Shown here: in pieces, positions 8,103 through 17,593 of the stretch | Layout of the letters: the number at the start of each line of letters is the position of its first letter | Position numbering within the stretch: position 1 is the stretch's first letter | From: Persephonella atlantica | GTDB taxonomy: Bacteria; Aquificota; Aquificia; Aquificales; Hydrogenothermaceae | Direction of reading: 5' to 3' | DNA: 64,000 nt | NCBI RefSeq assembly: GCF_016617615.1 | Contig: NZ_JAACYA010000002.1 | Location: 248,001 to 312,000 of the forward strand | Program-made: the position numbers and the translations under genes | Notes under the pieces: model-generated | What the model saw: only the letters and a program-made list of their open reading frames with translations | The model's database searches: none | Told to the model about the DNA's origin: nothing

Positions 8103-8171
8103 TAACAATCATAATAAAAATAGCCGTCAGGTATTATCCTGTTTAGGAACAAAAAAATCTGGAGGTATATC

Positions 8172-8513
8172 ATGCAATCAACTGTTAACTTTACAGTAAC
8201 AGAAGCAGCAGCAGCTGAAATCAAAAGAATTGCCGATGAGCAGGGAATAGAAAACCCTATACTCAGGGTAAGAGTAGTCCCTGGTGGATGCTCAGGATTC
8301 CAGTACGCTATGGGATTTGATGAATCTATTGAAGAGAGTGATAAAGTTGTTGAATTGGACAACGGTGTGAAAATTGCTATTGATGAGTTTTCTGCTCCAT
8401 ACATTGGTGGAGCTGTTTTAGATTATGTTCAGGACTTTATGGGTGGTGGATTTACAATCAAAAATCCAAATGCTGCAAACTCATGTGGATGCGGTAACTC
8501 TTTCTCCTGCTAA
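8172..8513 (+). CDS. IscA/ErpA-type iron-sulfur cluster assembly protein
   Basis: 113 residues of the HesB/IscA fold. The three cluster cysteines are visible: one in VPGGCSGFQY and a pair in SCGCGNSF near the C-terminus. It carries Fe-S clusters to apo-proteins. GGAGG lies a few bases before the ATG. Its 3' end overlaps by three bases the convergent small Cys-rich membrane protein at 8510-8650. Confidence 0.92.
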   Translation: MQSTVNFTVTEAAAAEIKRIADEQGIENPILRVRVVPGGCSGFQYAMGFDESIEESDKVVELDNGVKIAIDEFSAPYIGGAVLDYVQDFMGGGFTIKNPNAANSCGCGNSFSC

Positions 8514-8650
8514 ACTTTGTCTTTACTTTCACATTCATCATACAGGGGGCAGGAAGCACACTGCCCCTTTTTAATCTCTTTTTTGAACTTTTTCACCAGA
8601 TACAGAAAGGCAGATAATACAGCAACACCTATCACTATGTATTCCATCAT
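8510..8650 (-). CDS. Small Cys-rich membrane protein (FeoB-associated type)
   Basis: A 46-residue protein read on the minus strand: MMEYIVIGVAVLSAFLYLVK, then a basic KKFKKEIKKG stretch, then CASCPLYDEC. One membrane helix followed by a short C-x2-C-x5-C tail is the layout of the FeoB-associated Cys-rich membrane protein family. GGAGGTG precedes the ATG (8650-8648). The TAG overlaps the iscA stop codon on the other strand. A link to iron supply for Fe-S or haem assembly (iscA and hemJ flank it) is inference; no feoB is in the window. Confidence 0.75.
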   Translation of the reverse strand: MMEYIVIGVAVLSAFLYLVKKFKKEIKKGQCASCPLYDECESKDKV

Positions 8651-8740
8651 TTTCACCTCCAAAAATAATTTATTCCACAGATGGAAAAAAGTTTATATAA
8701 AAAATCAGGTAAAATATTTATAAATCTGTGGAGGAAAGAG

Positions 8741-9169
8741 ATGTATCTGTGGATAAAAGCATTTCACATTATCTCTGTTATCTCATGGATGGCAGTCCTG
8801 TTTTATCTGCCGAGACTGTTTGTGTATCATGCAGAAAATGGGGACAAAAAGGAGTTTGTATCTGTTGTAAAAGTCATGGAATATAAGCTTCACAAATACA
8901 TTGGCATACCTGCATTCTGGGGAACGGTTCTATCAGGCATTGGAATGATAGCAATGAATCCAGACATTTTTAAAACAGGAGGATGGATACATCTCAAGCT
9001 TACTGCAGCTCTTCTCCTGATAGGATACTACATTCATCTGTCTATCATCAGAAAAAAGTTAGAAAATAACCCATACTACAAATCTGGCAGATTTTTCAGG
9101 ATGTATAACGAGGTTCCCACAATCCTTATGATAATTATCGTAATAATGGCAGTAGTCAGACCTTTTTAA
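8741..9169 (+). CDS. hemJ: Protoporphyrinogen IX oxidase, HemJ type
   Basis: About 142 residues from the ATG at 8741, chosen because GGAGG (8730-8734) is six bases upstream; an in-frame ATG at 8681 has no such site. Four membrane helices, with the HemJ features WIKAFHIISVISWMAVLFYLPRLFVYH (conserved His in helix 1) and KLTAALLLIGYYIH. It oxidises protoporphyrinogen IX in haem synthesis. A 9-bp inverted repeat (TCCACAGAT 8674-8682, ATCTGTGGA 8724-8732) spans its leader. Confidence 0.88.
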   Translation: MYLWIKAFHIISVISWMAVLFYLPRLFVYHAENGDKKEFVSVVKVMEYKLHKYIGIPAFWGTVLSGIGMIAMNPDIFKTGGWIHLKLTAALLLIGYYIHLSIIRKKLENNPYYKSGRFFRMYNEVPTILMIIIVIMAVVRPF

Positions 9170-9175
9170 AGGTGA

Positions 9176-10009
9176 ATGATGCTTGAGAAACTCTTTGTAA
9201 GAAAAAAGATAGAAGAATTTCTTCTTGAGGATATCGGACATCAGGATATAACTACAGAAAATCTAACAGTAGAAAAACCTGTATACGCAGAGATTGTATC
9301 AAAAGATAATGGAATAATTGCTGGATTGGAAATAGCCATTACAGTTTTTGATATTTTAGATCCATCTGTAGAGATTAAAAAGCTCAAAAAAGATGGAGAC
9401 ACTATCTTTAAAGGAGAAAAAATATGCGAAATATATGGTGATGGCAGGACTGTGCTCAAAGCCGAAAGGGTTATGCTTAACATTATTCAAAAACTGTCAG
9501 GAATAGCCACCACAACATCAAGGTATGTGGAAAAAATAAAAGGAACCGGAGTAAAGCTCCTTGACACGAGAAAAACAACGCCAGGACTGAGGGCATTTGA
9601 AAAGTATGCTGTCAGAGTAGGAGGAGGTTTTAACCACAGGTTTGCACTGCATGATATGGTAATGATTAAGGATAACCATATAGTTCTTGCAGGAGGTATA
9701 AAGGAAGCTGTAAGACAGATAAAGGAAAAAGTCTCACCAATGGTAAAGGTAGAGGTTGAAGTCAGTTCACTGGAAGAGTTCAAGGAAGCTCTGGAAACTG
9801 AAGTAGATGTGATAATGCTGGATAATATGAGCATTGATGAAATAAAAGAAGCGGTTAAAATAAACAGAAAAAGAAAGCTGTTGGAAGCTTCAGGAAATAT
9901 AACCCTTGAAAATATCAGAGAGTATGCTCTGACAGGCATAGATTTTATATCTTCAGGTTCCATTATATATTCAGCAAAATGGCTTGATATCAGTCTAAAA
10001 TTCAAATAA
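9176..10009 (+). CDS. nadC: Nicotinate-nucleotide pyrophosphorylase (carboxylating)
   Basis: 277 residues; converts quinolinate and PRPP to nicotinate mononucleotide in de novo NAD synthesis. Diagnostic segments are [39 protein letters not shown] and the C-terminal [16 protein letters not shown]. Start is the first of two adjacent ATGs after AAAGGTGA. The partner nadA is at 45893-46837 on the other strand; nadB was not seen. Confidence 0.95.
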   Translation: MMLEKLFVRKKIEEFLLEDIGHQDITTENLTVEKPVYAEIVSKDNGIIAGLEIAITVFDILDPSVEIKKLKKDGDTIFKGEKICEIYGDGRTVLKAERVMLNIIQKLSGIATTTSRYVEKIKGTGVKLLDTRKTTPGLRAFEKYAVRVGGGFNHRFALHDMVMIKDNHIVLAGGIKEAVRQIKEKVSPMVKVEVEVSSLEEFKEALETEVDVIMLDNMSIDEIKEAVKINRKRKLLEASGNITLENIREYALTGIDFISSGSIIYSAKWLDISLKFK

Positions 10010-10023
10010 CAGGAGGTAGATTA

Positions 10024-11100
10024 ATGAAAAAGCACTTTAAGATTACTGTTCTTCCAGGAGATGGGATAGGACCAGAGATTATGGAGTCAGCACTTGATGT
10101 TCTGAAGGCTATCTCTCAGAAATACAACATAACATTTGAGTTTCAGGAGGGGCTTATCGGAGGAGCTGCCATAGACGAAACAGGAGAACCACTACCAGAT
10201 GAAACACTAAAAAAAGCAAAAGAAAGCGATGCTGTTTTACTTGCAGCCGTGGGAGGTGAAAAGTGGGACAATCTGCCGACAGACAAAAGACCAGAAAAAG
10301 GACTGCTAAAAATAAGAAAAGAGCTTGACCTTTTCGCAAATATCAGGCCTGGGAAAGCATACACAGCACTTTTAGATGCATCTCCCCTGAAAGAAAATCT
10401 TATAAAAGGCGTTGACCTCATGGTAATAAGGGAACTGACAGGTGGTATATACTTTGGAGAACCAAGGGGAATTGAGGAAAGAGGCGGTGAAAAGGTAGGG
10501 TACAACACGATGATATACTACGAGCATGAGATAGCAAGAATTGCAAAACTCGCATTTGAACTTTCAAGAAACAGGAGAAAGAAGGTTACAAGTGTTGACA
10601 AGGCCAACGTTTTAGAAGTGTCAGCTGTATGGAGGGAAGTTGTAAACACAGTTCATGCTGATTATCAGGATGTGGAGCTTGAACATATGTATGTAGATAA
10701 CGCAGCTATGCAGCTTGTCAGAAGACCAAAAGATTTTGACGTTATAGTAACAGGGAATCTGTTTGGAGACATTCTGTCTGACGAGGCAGGGGCACTGACA
10801 GGTTCACTGGGTATGCTTCCGTCTGCTTCCATAGGAGAGAGATACGCCCTTTATGAGCCTGTTCATGGGTCAGCCCCCGATATAGCTGGGCAGGGAATAG
10901 CAAACCCTATAGCAATGATACTGTCTGCTGCAATGATGCTTGAGATAACATGCAAATTACCTGAAGCTGCAAGAGATATAGAAAATGCAATAGACAAGGT
11001 CTTGGAAGAAGGATACAGAACAGGAGACATCTGGTCTCCGGGAACAAAAAAAGTAGGAACAAAAGAGATGACAGAACAGATTATAAAATATATATTATAA
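10024..11100 (+). CDS. leuB: 3-isopropylmalate dehydrogenase
   Basis: 358 residues, full family length, acting in leucine synthesis. Seen: [10 protein letters not shown] at the N-terminus, the [15 protein letters not shown] substrate loop, the [12 protein letters not shown] metal site and the [17 protein letters not shown]-binding loop. The loop and length fit LeuB rather than isocitrate dehydrogenase. AGGAGGT precedes the ATG. It is followed after three bases by the di-haem peroxidase. Confidence 0.94.
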   Translation: MKKHFKITVLPGDGIGPEIMESALDVLKAISQKYNITFEFQEGLIGGAAIDETGEPLPDETLKKAKESDAVLLAAVGGEKWDNLPTDKRPEKGLLKIRKELDLFANIRPGKAYTALLDASPLKENLIKGVDLMVIRELTGGIYFGEPRGIEERGGEKVGYNTMIYYEHEIARIAKLAFELSRNRRKKVTSVDKANVLEVSAVWREVVNTVHADYQDVELEHMYVDNAAMQLVRRPKDFDVIVTGNLFGDILSDEAGALTGSLGMLPSASIGERYALYEPVHGSAPDIAGQGIANPIAMILSAAMMLEITCKLPEAARDIENAIDKVLEEGYRTGDIWSPGTKKVGTKEMTEQIIKYIL

Positions 11101-11103
11101 TTA

Positions 11104-12033
11104 ATGCTAATTATTATTATTATCCTCATTACATTAATAAATACGGCATACGGCTATGAACCAGTTCAGCCAATCCCAAAAAGTATAGAATACGACAGGG
11201 AAAAGGCTGAACTGGGGAAGCTGCTGTTTTTCGATCCTATACTTGCAAAGGACAACAGAACTTCCTGTGCCTACTGTCACGATGTTTATAACAAATGTGG
11301 AACAGACCACAGACCAGTATCAAAAGGATTTCACGACAAAAAGGGAAATGTAAATGCCTTAACAGTATTCAATACTATTTTTAATTTCAGACTGTTCTGG
11401 AATGGAAGGGCAAAAGACCTTGTGGAACAGATTTACGGTCCCATTCAAAATCCAGTAGAGATGAATATGTCAATTAAAGAGGTTGAAGAGAGACTGAATA
11501 ACAGTCCATTTTACAGAAAAAAGTTCAGGAAGGTATTTGGAACAGACAGGATAAAATTTGAGCACGTGGCACAGGCTATAGCCGAGTTTGAAAAAGCATT
11601 AATCACTCCAGACAGCAAGTTCGATAAGTTTCTTAGAGGAGAAGTAGAACTTTCCAAAGAAGAAATAGAGGGATACAAACTGTTTAAGAAATTAGGATGT
11701 ATAAGCTGTCACAATGGGGTGAATCTGGGGGGGAATTCTTTTCAAAAAATAGGTGTCGTTCATTCCTACCCATGGCACGAAAATTCTCCAGACAGGTATC
11801 AGATAACAAAAAATGAATTTGATAAAAATGTTTTCCGGGTTCCATCTCTTAGGAATATTGACTGTACGTATCCATACTTTCACGATGGTAGAGTAAAAAC
11901 ATTAGAAGATGCTGTACAGATTATGGCCTTCTACAATTTAGGATTCAAACTATCAAAAGATGAAATACAGAAAATAGTGGCATTTTTAAAAACATTAAGG
12001 GGTAAGCTTCCAGAAATTCTGAAGGAAAACTGA
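11104..12033 (+). CDS. Di-haem cytochrome c peroxidase (MauG/CcpA family)
   Basis: 309 residues with a short signal peptide (LIIIIILITLINTAYG). Two haem-c sites are visible: CAYCH at residue 55 and CISCH at residue 199, the spacing of bacterial cytochrome c peroxidases. FDPILAKDNRTSC and FRVPSLRNI are also family features. It is expected to reduce H2O2 in the periplasm. It starts three bases after leuB with no good ribosome binding site, so translation probably depends on coupling. Confidence 0.9.
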   Translation: MLIIIIILITLINTAYGYEPVQPIPKSIEYDREKAELGKLLFFDPILAKDNRTSCAYCHDVYNKCGTDHRPVSKGFHDKKGNVNALTVFNTIFNFRLFWNGRAKDLVEQIYGPIQNPVEMNMSIKEVEERLNNSPFYRKKFRKVFGTDRIKFEHVAQAIAEFEKALITPDSKFDKFLRGEVELSKEEIEGYKLFKKLGCISCHNGVNLGGNSFQKIGVVHSYPWHENSPDRYQITKNEFDKNVFRVPSLRNIDCTYPYFHDGRVKTLEDAVQIMAFYNLGFKLSKDEIQKIVAFLKTLRGKLPEILKEN

Positions 12034-12034
12034 G

Positions 12035-14143
12035 TTGAAAAAACTTAACATAGTTATTCTGCTTGCTGTAATGGTAACTATTGGTCTTGTTATCTATAAT
12101 CAGTTTACACGGGGATTTATTGAAGAGTCTGCACAGACATTAAGTATCATAAAAGATATAGAAAAACAGGAATTTATACTGGAAGGAGAGATTATAAAGA
12201 GCAGTTTCTACCTGTATTATAACTATGACCGGTTAGAAAACAGTATAAAGAAGTTAGAAAACGGAATAAAAAAATTAAAAGAATCACACCTGCGTAGCAG
12301 GTTTCATAAGAACTCTTACAGACTGCTGCTTCAGTATGAAAAAGAGCTGGAGAGAAAGATAAAAAGCATACATCATTTTGAGACTGTAAACTCACTGATA
12401 AAAAATTCACAGATATACATACCTTCACTTACACTTAAGTATATAGAGATTGTAAAAAATCCAGACATTGAGTACTTCCTCGTACTGAACAGGGTTATAT
12501 CATCACTGTTTATTATAAAAAATGCCCTTGACAGATCCTTCATAACTGAACTTGAGAACGATATAAACTTTCTGAAGAAATACAGATTTAACAATCCAGA
12601 ACTGGAACATTTCCACAGTATTCTCCTTTCTCATCTTGATGTGTTTACAAAAACATTCCCTGATTATTACAGAACTCTCCAGTATTTACTGGAAGACAAA
12701 ACAGACATAAATCTTATTAACCAGATAAAAAACTCATTTATTGAAGAAACAGGAAAAGAATCAAGGATTATCACATTCTTTAGCGTTGGAGCAACAGGAC
12801 TATTCTTATCAGTACTGGGATATCTTGCATTTCTGCTTATAAAATTAGAGATGAATAACAGACTACTGAGACAGCTCAGAAAAAATCTTGAAACAAAAAT
12901 GGTAACTGACGAACTTACAGGTCTTCCTAACAGAAAGGCTTTCTTTATAAAGGAACTACAGTATGAAAAACCTACATTCATTCTCATCAATATTGATAAT
13001 TTCAAACATATAAACGACCTTTACGGCTCAGAGTTTGGAGATCAGCTTCTTATAGATTTAGGCAGATTTATAAAGAGTTTTTTTGAAAGAGAAGGTATAG
13101 AAGCAGAGATCTTCAGGCTGGGAGCTGATGATTTTGGAATCCTGTACGAAAATCTGAAGAAAAAAACAGTCAGACTCACAGAAAAGCTGATAAGAACAAT
13201 TGAAGACCACACATTTGTTATAAAAAGTAGAGATAGAGGAAAAGAAATTGATGTTGAGATATCTATAGATGTGTCTGCTGGAGTTTCATATGAAAGACCG
13301 TTACTTGAAAAAGCAGATATGGTTTTAAAATACGTAAAAAAGAGAAGAGAAAAATATATGATTTACTCACCTGAACTGAATCTGGCAAAGGCTATAGAGG
13401 ATAACCTCAGGATACTCAGTATAATAAAGTATGCTGTTAACAACAACAGGGTTTATCTGTACTATCAACCAATCTTTGATAACAGAACAGATACAGTAGC
13501 AAAGTACGAATGTTTAGTAAGGATATCTGATCAGAGCGGAAATGTTATAGCCCCTATGTTCTTCCTACCAATAGCAAGAGAGTCAAAGTACTACAGCATA
13601 ATAACAAAAACAGTCATAAGGAAAGCATTTAACAAGTTTAGAAATACAGATGTCCCTTTTTCTATCAACCTTTCCAGTGAAGATATGACCGATAAAGAAA
13701 TAGTGCAGTACATTTATAAAGTTTTAGAGAAAGAACCAGAAGTGGCAAAAAGGGTAACATTTGAGATATTAGAAAGTGAAAGTATAAAAAATTATGACGA
13801 GATTTATATGTTTGTGAAAAATGTAAAGAGTCTGGGGGCAAAGATAGCTATAGATGACTTTGGCAGTGGTTATTCCAACTACTCACACATTGTAAATCTT
13901 GAACCAGATTACATAAAAATAGACGGCTCCCTTATAAAACAGCTTCCCCACGACATTTACGTCCAGATAATAGTATCAACTATTGTTGATTTCTCAAGAA
14001 AACTTGGGATAAGAACCATTGCAGAATATGTTCACAATGAAGACGTTTATGCCATGGTAAAAAGTCTCGGCATAGACTACTCACAGGGTTACTACCTTGG
14101 AAAACCTTCAGAAAAATGTTGCATCAAAAAAAAGAGTAAATAA
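12035..14143 (+). CDS. Membrane GGDEF/EAL protein with periplasmic helical sensor
   Basis: 702 residues starting at a TTG that directly follows the peroxidase stop. Two membrane helices (about 5-25 and 250-275) enclose a helical periplasmic sensor of about 220 residues. The GGDEF domain has GADDF (residues 363-367) in the active-site loop, so cyclase activity is doubtful. The EAL domain reads ECL (492-494) but keeps the catalytic Glu, FEILESES, DDFGSGYS and AEYV, so c-di-GMP hydrolysis is plausible. Position after the peroxidase gene suggests a redox or oxidative-stress input, which is inference. Confidence 0.87.
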   Translation: MKKLNIVILLAVMVTIGLVIYNQFTRGFIEESAQTLSIIKDIEKQEFILEGEIIKSSFYLYYNYDRLENSIKKLENGIKKLKESHLRSRFHKNSYRLLLQYEKELERKIKSIHHFETVNSLIKNSQIYIPSLTLKYIEIVKNPDIEYFLVLNRVISSLFIIKNALDRSFITELENDINFLKKYRFNNPELEHFHSILLSHLDVFTKTFPDYYRTLQYLLEDKTDINLINQIKNSFIEETGKESRIITFFSVGATGLFLSVLGYLAFLLIKLEMNNRLLRQLRKNLETKMVTDELTGLPNRKAFFIKELQYEKPTFILINIDNFKHINDLYGSEFGDQLLIDLGRFIKSFFEREGIEAEIFRLGADDFGILYENLKKKTVRLTEKLIRTIEDHTFVIKSRDRGKEIDVEISIDVSAGVSYERPLLEKADMVLKYVKKRREKYMIYSPELNLAKAIEDNLRILSIIKYAVNNNRVYLYYQPIFDNRTDTVAKYECLVRISDQSGNVIAPMFFLPIARESKYYSIITKTVIRKAFNKFRNTDVPFSINLSSEDMTDKEIVQYIYKVLEKEPEVAKRVTFEILESESIKNYDEIYMFVKNVKSLGAKIAIDDFGSGYSNYSHIVNLEPDYIKIDGSLIKQLPHDIYVQIIVSTIVDFSRKLGIRTIAEYVHNEDVYAMVKSLGIDYSQGYYLGKPSEKCCIKKKSK

Positions 14144-14200
14144 ATTAATCTAAACTATTGTAGAATATATTTCTGATATACAAACAAGCGGGAGCTTAAT

Positions 14201-15112
14201 ATGATAAAGTTTAACCAGTATCTGAAAGAAAAATACGGCGGTCGTATTCAGAAGATATCTATAGATGCTGGCTTTACCTGTCCCAACAGAGATGGTTATG
14301 TTGCCTTTGGAGGATGTACTTTTTGCAACAACACTTCCTTCAGTCCTTACGCAATGACAAAACAGTCTGTTGAAGAACAGATTGAAAAATCTATGGAGTT
14401 TTACCAGAAAAGATTCAAAAACATAAAAGGTTACATCGCTTACTTTCAGGCATTTTCAAACACCTATGCACCTGTTGAAAAGCTCAAAGAGATATACGAC
14501 AAAGCTATGGAATATCCAGAAATTATAGGAATGTCTATCGGAACAAGACCTGACGTTGTTCCAGAACCTGTGCTGGACCTGATAGCCACATACACAACAG
14601 AAAAACCAGAAATATGGCTGGAGTACGGTCTTCAGACAGCAAACATTAAAACATTGAGGGATATAAACAGAGGTCACGGTGTTTCTGAATTTGTTGATGC
14701 TGTTTTGAGAACAAAAAGAAGACCAGGTATTAAGGTGTGTGCCCATATGATTGTTGGACTTCCGGGAGATGAGTATGAAGATTACATTGAAACGGCAAAA
14801 CTGATTGCAGTACTGCCTATAGATGGGATTAAGATACATCCCCTTCACGTTGTAAAGCATACCGTTATGGCAAAACAGTATGCAAATGGAGAGTTTGGTG
14901 TTTTAGAACTGGAAGAGTATGCAAGGATTGTTGCAGACCTTCTTCAACACCTTCCAGAAGAGATTATCGTTCACAGACTGACAGGGGAAGCAAAAGAAGA
15001 CGAGCTTATTGCCCCTGAGTGGTGCTCTTCAAAGAGAAAGATGGATGTTCTGAAGGCCATTGATGAGGCTGTCAAAAAGAAAAAAGAAGAAAAGAACCTC
15101 CTAAGGATTTAG
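14201..15112 (+). CDS. Radical SAM protein, TIGR01212/YhcC type
   Basis: 303 residues. The [4Fe-4S] cysteines are in FTCPNRDGYVAFGGCTFCNN, a long-spaced motif typical of the YhcC-like radical SAM family; YFQAFSNTYAP, GTRPDV and GLQTAN follow. The enzyme's substrate is not firmly established. Short 57-base leader with GGGAG before the ATG. It converges on the helicase gene with a four-base overlap. Confidence 0.88.
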   Translation: MIKFNQYLKEKYGGRIQKISIDAGFTCPNRDGYVAFGGCTFCNNTSFSPYAMTKQSVEEQIEKSMEFYQKRFKNIKGYIAYFQAFSNTYAPVEKLKEIYDKAMEYPEIIGMSIGTRPDVVPEPVLDLIATYTTEKPEIWLEYGLQTANIKTLRDINRGHGVSEFVDAVLRTKRRPGIKVCAHMIVGLPGDEYEDYIETAKLIAVLPIDGIKIHPLHVVKHTVMAKQYANGEFGVLELEEYARIVADLLQHLPEEIIVHRLTGEAKEDELIAPEWCSSKRKMDVLKAIDEAVKKKKEEKNLLRI

Positions 15113-17574
15113 GACAGCTCTTTTAACATCATGTGAGACAGTATTATTGTTGCTGTTTTATCTAAATAATCGTTAGAGTTTCCACATTTTGGTGAATATA
15201 TGCAGGAAGGACATCCACTGATACATCTGCATTTTGAAACTGTTTTGTAAACACTTCTTATCATCTCGCCTAACCTGTTAAATCCTACTTCAGAGTATCC
15301 TACTCCACCTTCATATCCATCGTATATGAATACTGTTGGCTTTCCTGTTTCAGGGAAAAACGGCGTAGAAAGTCCTCCTATATCCCATCTGTCGTTCATA
15401 GCATACAGTGGATATATACCAATCAGAGCATGTTCAACTCCGTGTAGAGCTCCTAAAAAGCTGTTTTTCCTCTCTTTCATTCTTTTTACATACTCTTTGA
15501 AAAACTCCCTTTCTTTTTCACTTAACTTTGCATTTAGAGACTGGGTGGCTTTTATAACGTACAGCAGGTGGTCAATATTACCATCTTTTCTGAAGCTCAG
15601 AAGTTTCTCTGAAACTATCTCTTCATAAATAAAATTTCCCGTGTACAGCCTTCCCTTTTCTTTAATAAATTGGGAAAAGAGTCTCGCATTATGTTTCATA
15701 TTTTTTTGTATGATTTTTTCTTCCCACTCTGGAGGAATTGTCCACCAGAATGCAACCGTCTCAAACTCCCTTGAAAGATACTTCTCCTCTGTGAACAGCT
15801 CATCTTTCAGCTTTTCTTCACTCTCTATCTCTCGCATTGAGTAACCTACAACTGTGGTTCTGACGTTCACCTTTCCTTTGAAAATCTGTATTTTTCCTGC
15901 AGCTGTGGAGTCTTCAATATTTACAATTTCTATAAATGATTCTTTTAGAGGCTCTGTAATGTAAGAAACTTCAGATTTTACCACATAAACAGTCTTTTCT
16001 TCCTGAGAGATACTTTCTACCACATACTTTTCTCCGTTGTGGAGATACACAGCTCCCGGATATGTTTCGTAAATCATAATATCCTCTGAAATACTCCCAA
16101 CAACTTTCCCAGTTATACTGTCAACAATGCTGTAACTGTCTCCTGCTGACCTTATGCTGAAAGGTTCCTGTTTTGACGCGTACAGCTTGTTGTTTGCAAA
16201 CCTCAGCTTTTTCTCTCTGTAAAGTTCCCTTGCAACCTCTTTTTCTGTTTCTGTCATCTCGCTGACCTTTATCGGCAGTTCAAAAGCCATAACAGGTATG
16301 TGCTTTTTCAGTATGTATCTGTTCTGGGGATTTATGATAGGCTCTTCCATCTGTCTGTGGAAAATCTCTTCAGGGTTTTTGACAAAGTACTGGTCAAGGG
16401 CATTTTTCTTTGGCAGCAGTATGTTGTATGCCTTTTTATCTCTCCTTCCTGCTCTTCCAAATCTCTGCCACAGCTGGGCAAGGGTTCCCGGATATCCAAC
16501 AAGTATACAGTTTTCTATCTCTCCTATGTCTATTCCCATCTCAAGTGCACTGGTAGATATAACAGCCAGGATATTTCTGGTCATAATCTTAAACTCTATC
16601 TCTCTCCTTTCAGCCGGTGTATAACCTGAGCGGTATGGACTGACCTTTTCAACAAGGTCTTCTCTCCCTTTTTTAACAAGGATATCTTTTATTCTGAGAG
16701 ATAAAAGCTCCGCTTCTTTTCTGCTATCAACAAAAACTATCGTTGATATGTCGTCAATAACACTGTTTGCAACCAGTTCTGCTATTTCTGTAGACTTTAA
16801 ACCTTTAAATATCTTTATTTCCCTCTCTGGAAGGGGAGCTCCTGAATCTGAAATCTCAAAAACCTCTTCTCCTATAAGTTTTGAGGCAAATCCTGAAGGG
16901 TTGTGTATTGTAGCAGAGTTCATTATGAAAACAGGCTTTTTTGTTCTGTAAAAGGAGACTATCCTTTTCAGTCTTCTGATTATGTTTGATATGTGAGAGC
17001 CAAGAACGCCTCTGTAAGCATGGATTTCGTCTAAAACGATAAATTCCAAATCCTCAAAAAATGAAGACCAGCCTGAATGATAGGGAAGTATACCTGCGTT
17101 AAGCATATCAGGTGTAGTAATGAGAAAGTTTGGGGGATTTTTCTTTATCTCCTGCCTTTTTATCCTGTCTGTATCTCCATCGTAAACTTCAGCTGTAGCT
17201 TCAACTTTTGTTTCATACACAATTTCCGATATCTTTCCATACTGGTCTCTTGCCAGAGCCTTTAGCGGAAATACAAGCAGAGCTTTTGCATGGGGATTTT
17301 GGTGAAGTTTTTCAAGTAAAGAAAGTATATAAACAAAGGACTTTCCAGAAGCTGTTGGGGTTGTTAATACTATGTTTTTACCACTTAAAGCATACCTAAC
17401 TCCTTCAGCCTGATGGGAGTATAACTTTATCCTCTTTTCTGATAAAAATCTGTTTATCTTGCTGTTTTGAAATTTATAACTGCCGTATTTTGCCTCTACT
17501 GATGGTAATGTTTTGGAGTAGGCAATTCTGTTTTTATAGTATTTCAGTATTTCCATATCAATAAAATATATCAC
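15109..17574 (-). CDS. DEAD/DEAH helicase with C-terminal DUF1998 (MrfA-like)
   Basis: 821 residues. Helicase motifs are TPTASGKS (Walker A), VLDEIHAYRG (Walker B), SATI and QRFGRAGRR. The C-terminal region has four close cysteines (CRCISGCPSCIYSPKCG), the zinc signature of the DUF1998/MrfA group, which includes the mitomycin-repair helicase MrfA and Hrq1. A role in repair of DNA lesions is likely by family. No MrfB exonuclease is adjacent. Start is a GTG at 17574; an ATG at 17556 is possible. Confidence 0.88.
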   Translation of the reverse strand: MIYFIDMEILKYYKNRIAYSKTLPSVEAKYGSYKFQNSKINRFLSEKRIKLYSHQAEGVRYALSGKNIVLTTPTASGKSFVYILSLLEKLHQNPHAKALLVFPLKALARDQYGKISEIVYETKVEATAEVYDGDTDRIKRQEIKKNPPNFLITTPDMLNAGILPYHSGWSSFFEDLEFIVLDEIHAYRGVLGSHISNIIRRLKRIVSFYRTKKPVFIMNSATIHNPSGFASKLIGEEVFEISDSGAPLPEREIKIFKGLKSTEIAELVANSVIDDISTIVFVDSRKEAELLSLRIKDILVKKGREDLVEKVSPYRSGYTPAERREIEFKIMTRNILAVISTSALEMGIDIGEIENCILVGYPGTLAQLWQRFGRAGRRDKKAYNILLPKKNALDQYFVKNPEEIFHRQMEEPIINPQNRYILKKHIPVMAFELPIKVSEMTETEKEVARELYREKKLRFANNKLYASKQEPFSIRSAGDSYSIVDSITGKVVGSISEDIMIYETYPGAVYLHNGEKYVVESISQEEKTVYVVKSEVSYITEPLKESFIEIVNIEDSTAAGKIQIFKGKVNVRTTVVGYSMREIESEEKLKDELFTEEKYLSREFETVAFWWTIPPEWEEKIIQKNMKHNARLFSQFIKEKGRLYTGNFIYEEIVSEKLLSFRKDGNIDHLLYVIKATQSLNAKLSEKEREFFKEYVKRMKERKNSFLGALHGVEHALIGIYPLYAMNDRWDIGGLSTPFFPETGKPTVFIYDGYEGGVGYSEVGFNRLGEMIRSVYKTVSKCRCISGCPSCIYSPKCGNSNDYLDKTATIILSHMMLKELS

Positions 17575-17593
17575 CTGTTTTCAGTATTTCCAT

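Noticed and set aside
8517..8723. A 68-codon rightward open frame after iscA
   Set aside because: It is antisense to the better-supported small membrane protein at 8510-8650, and has no binding site or family features.
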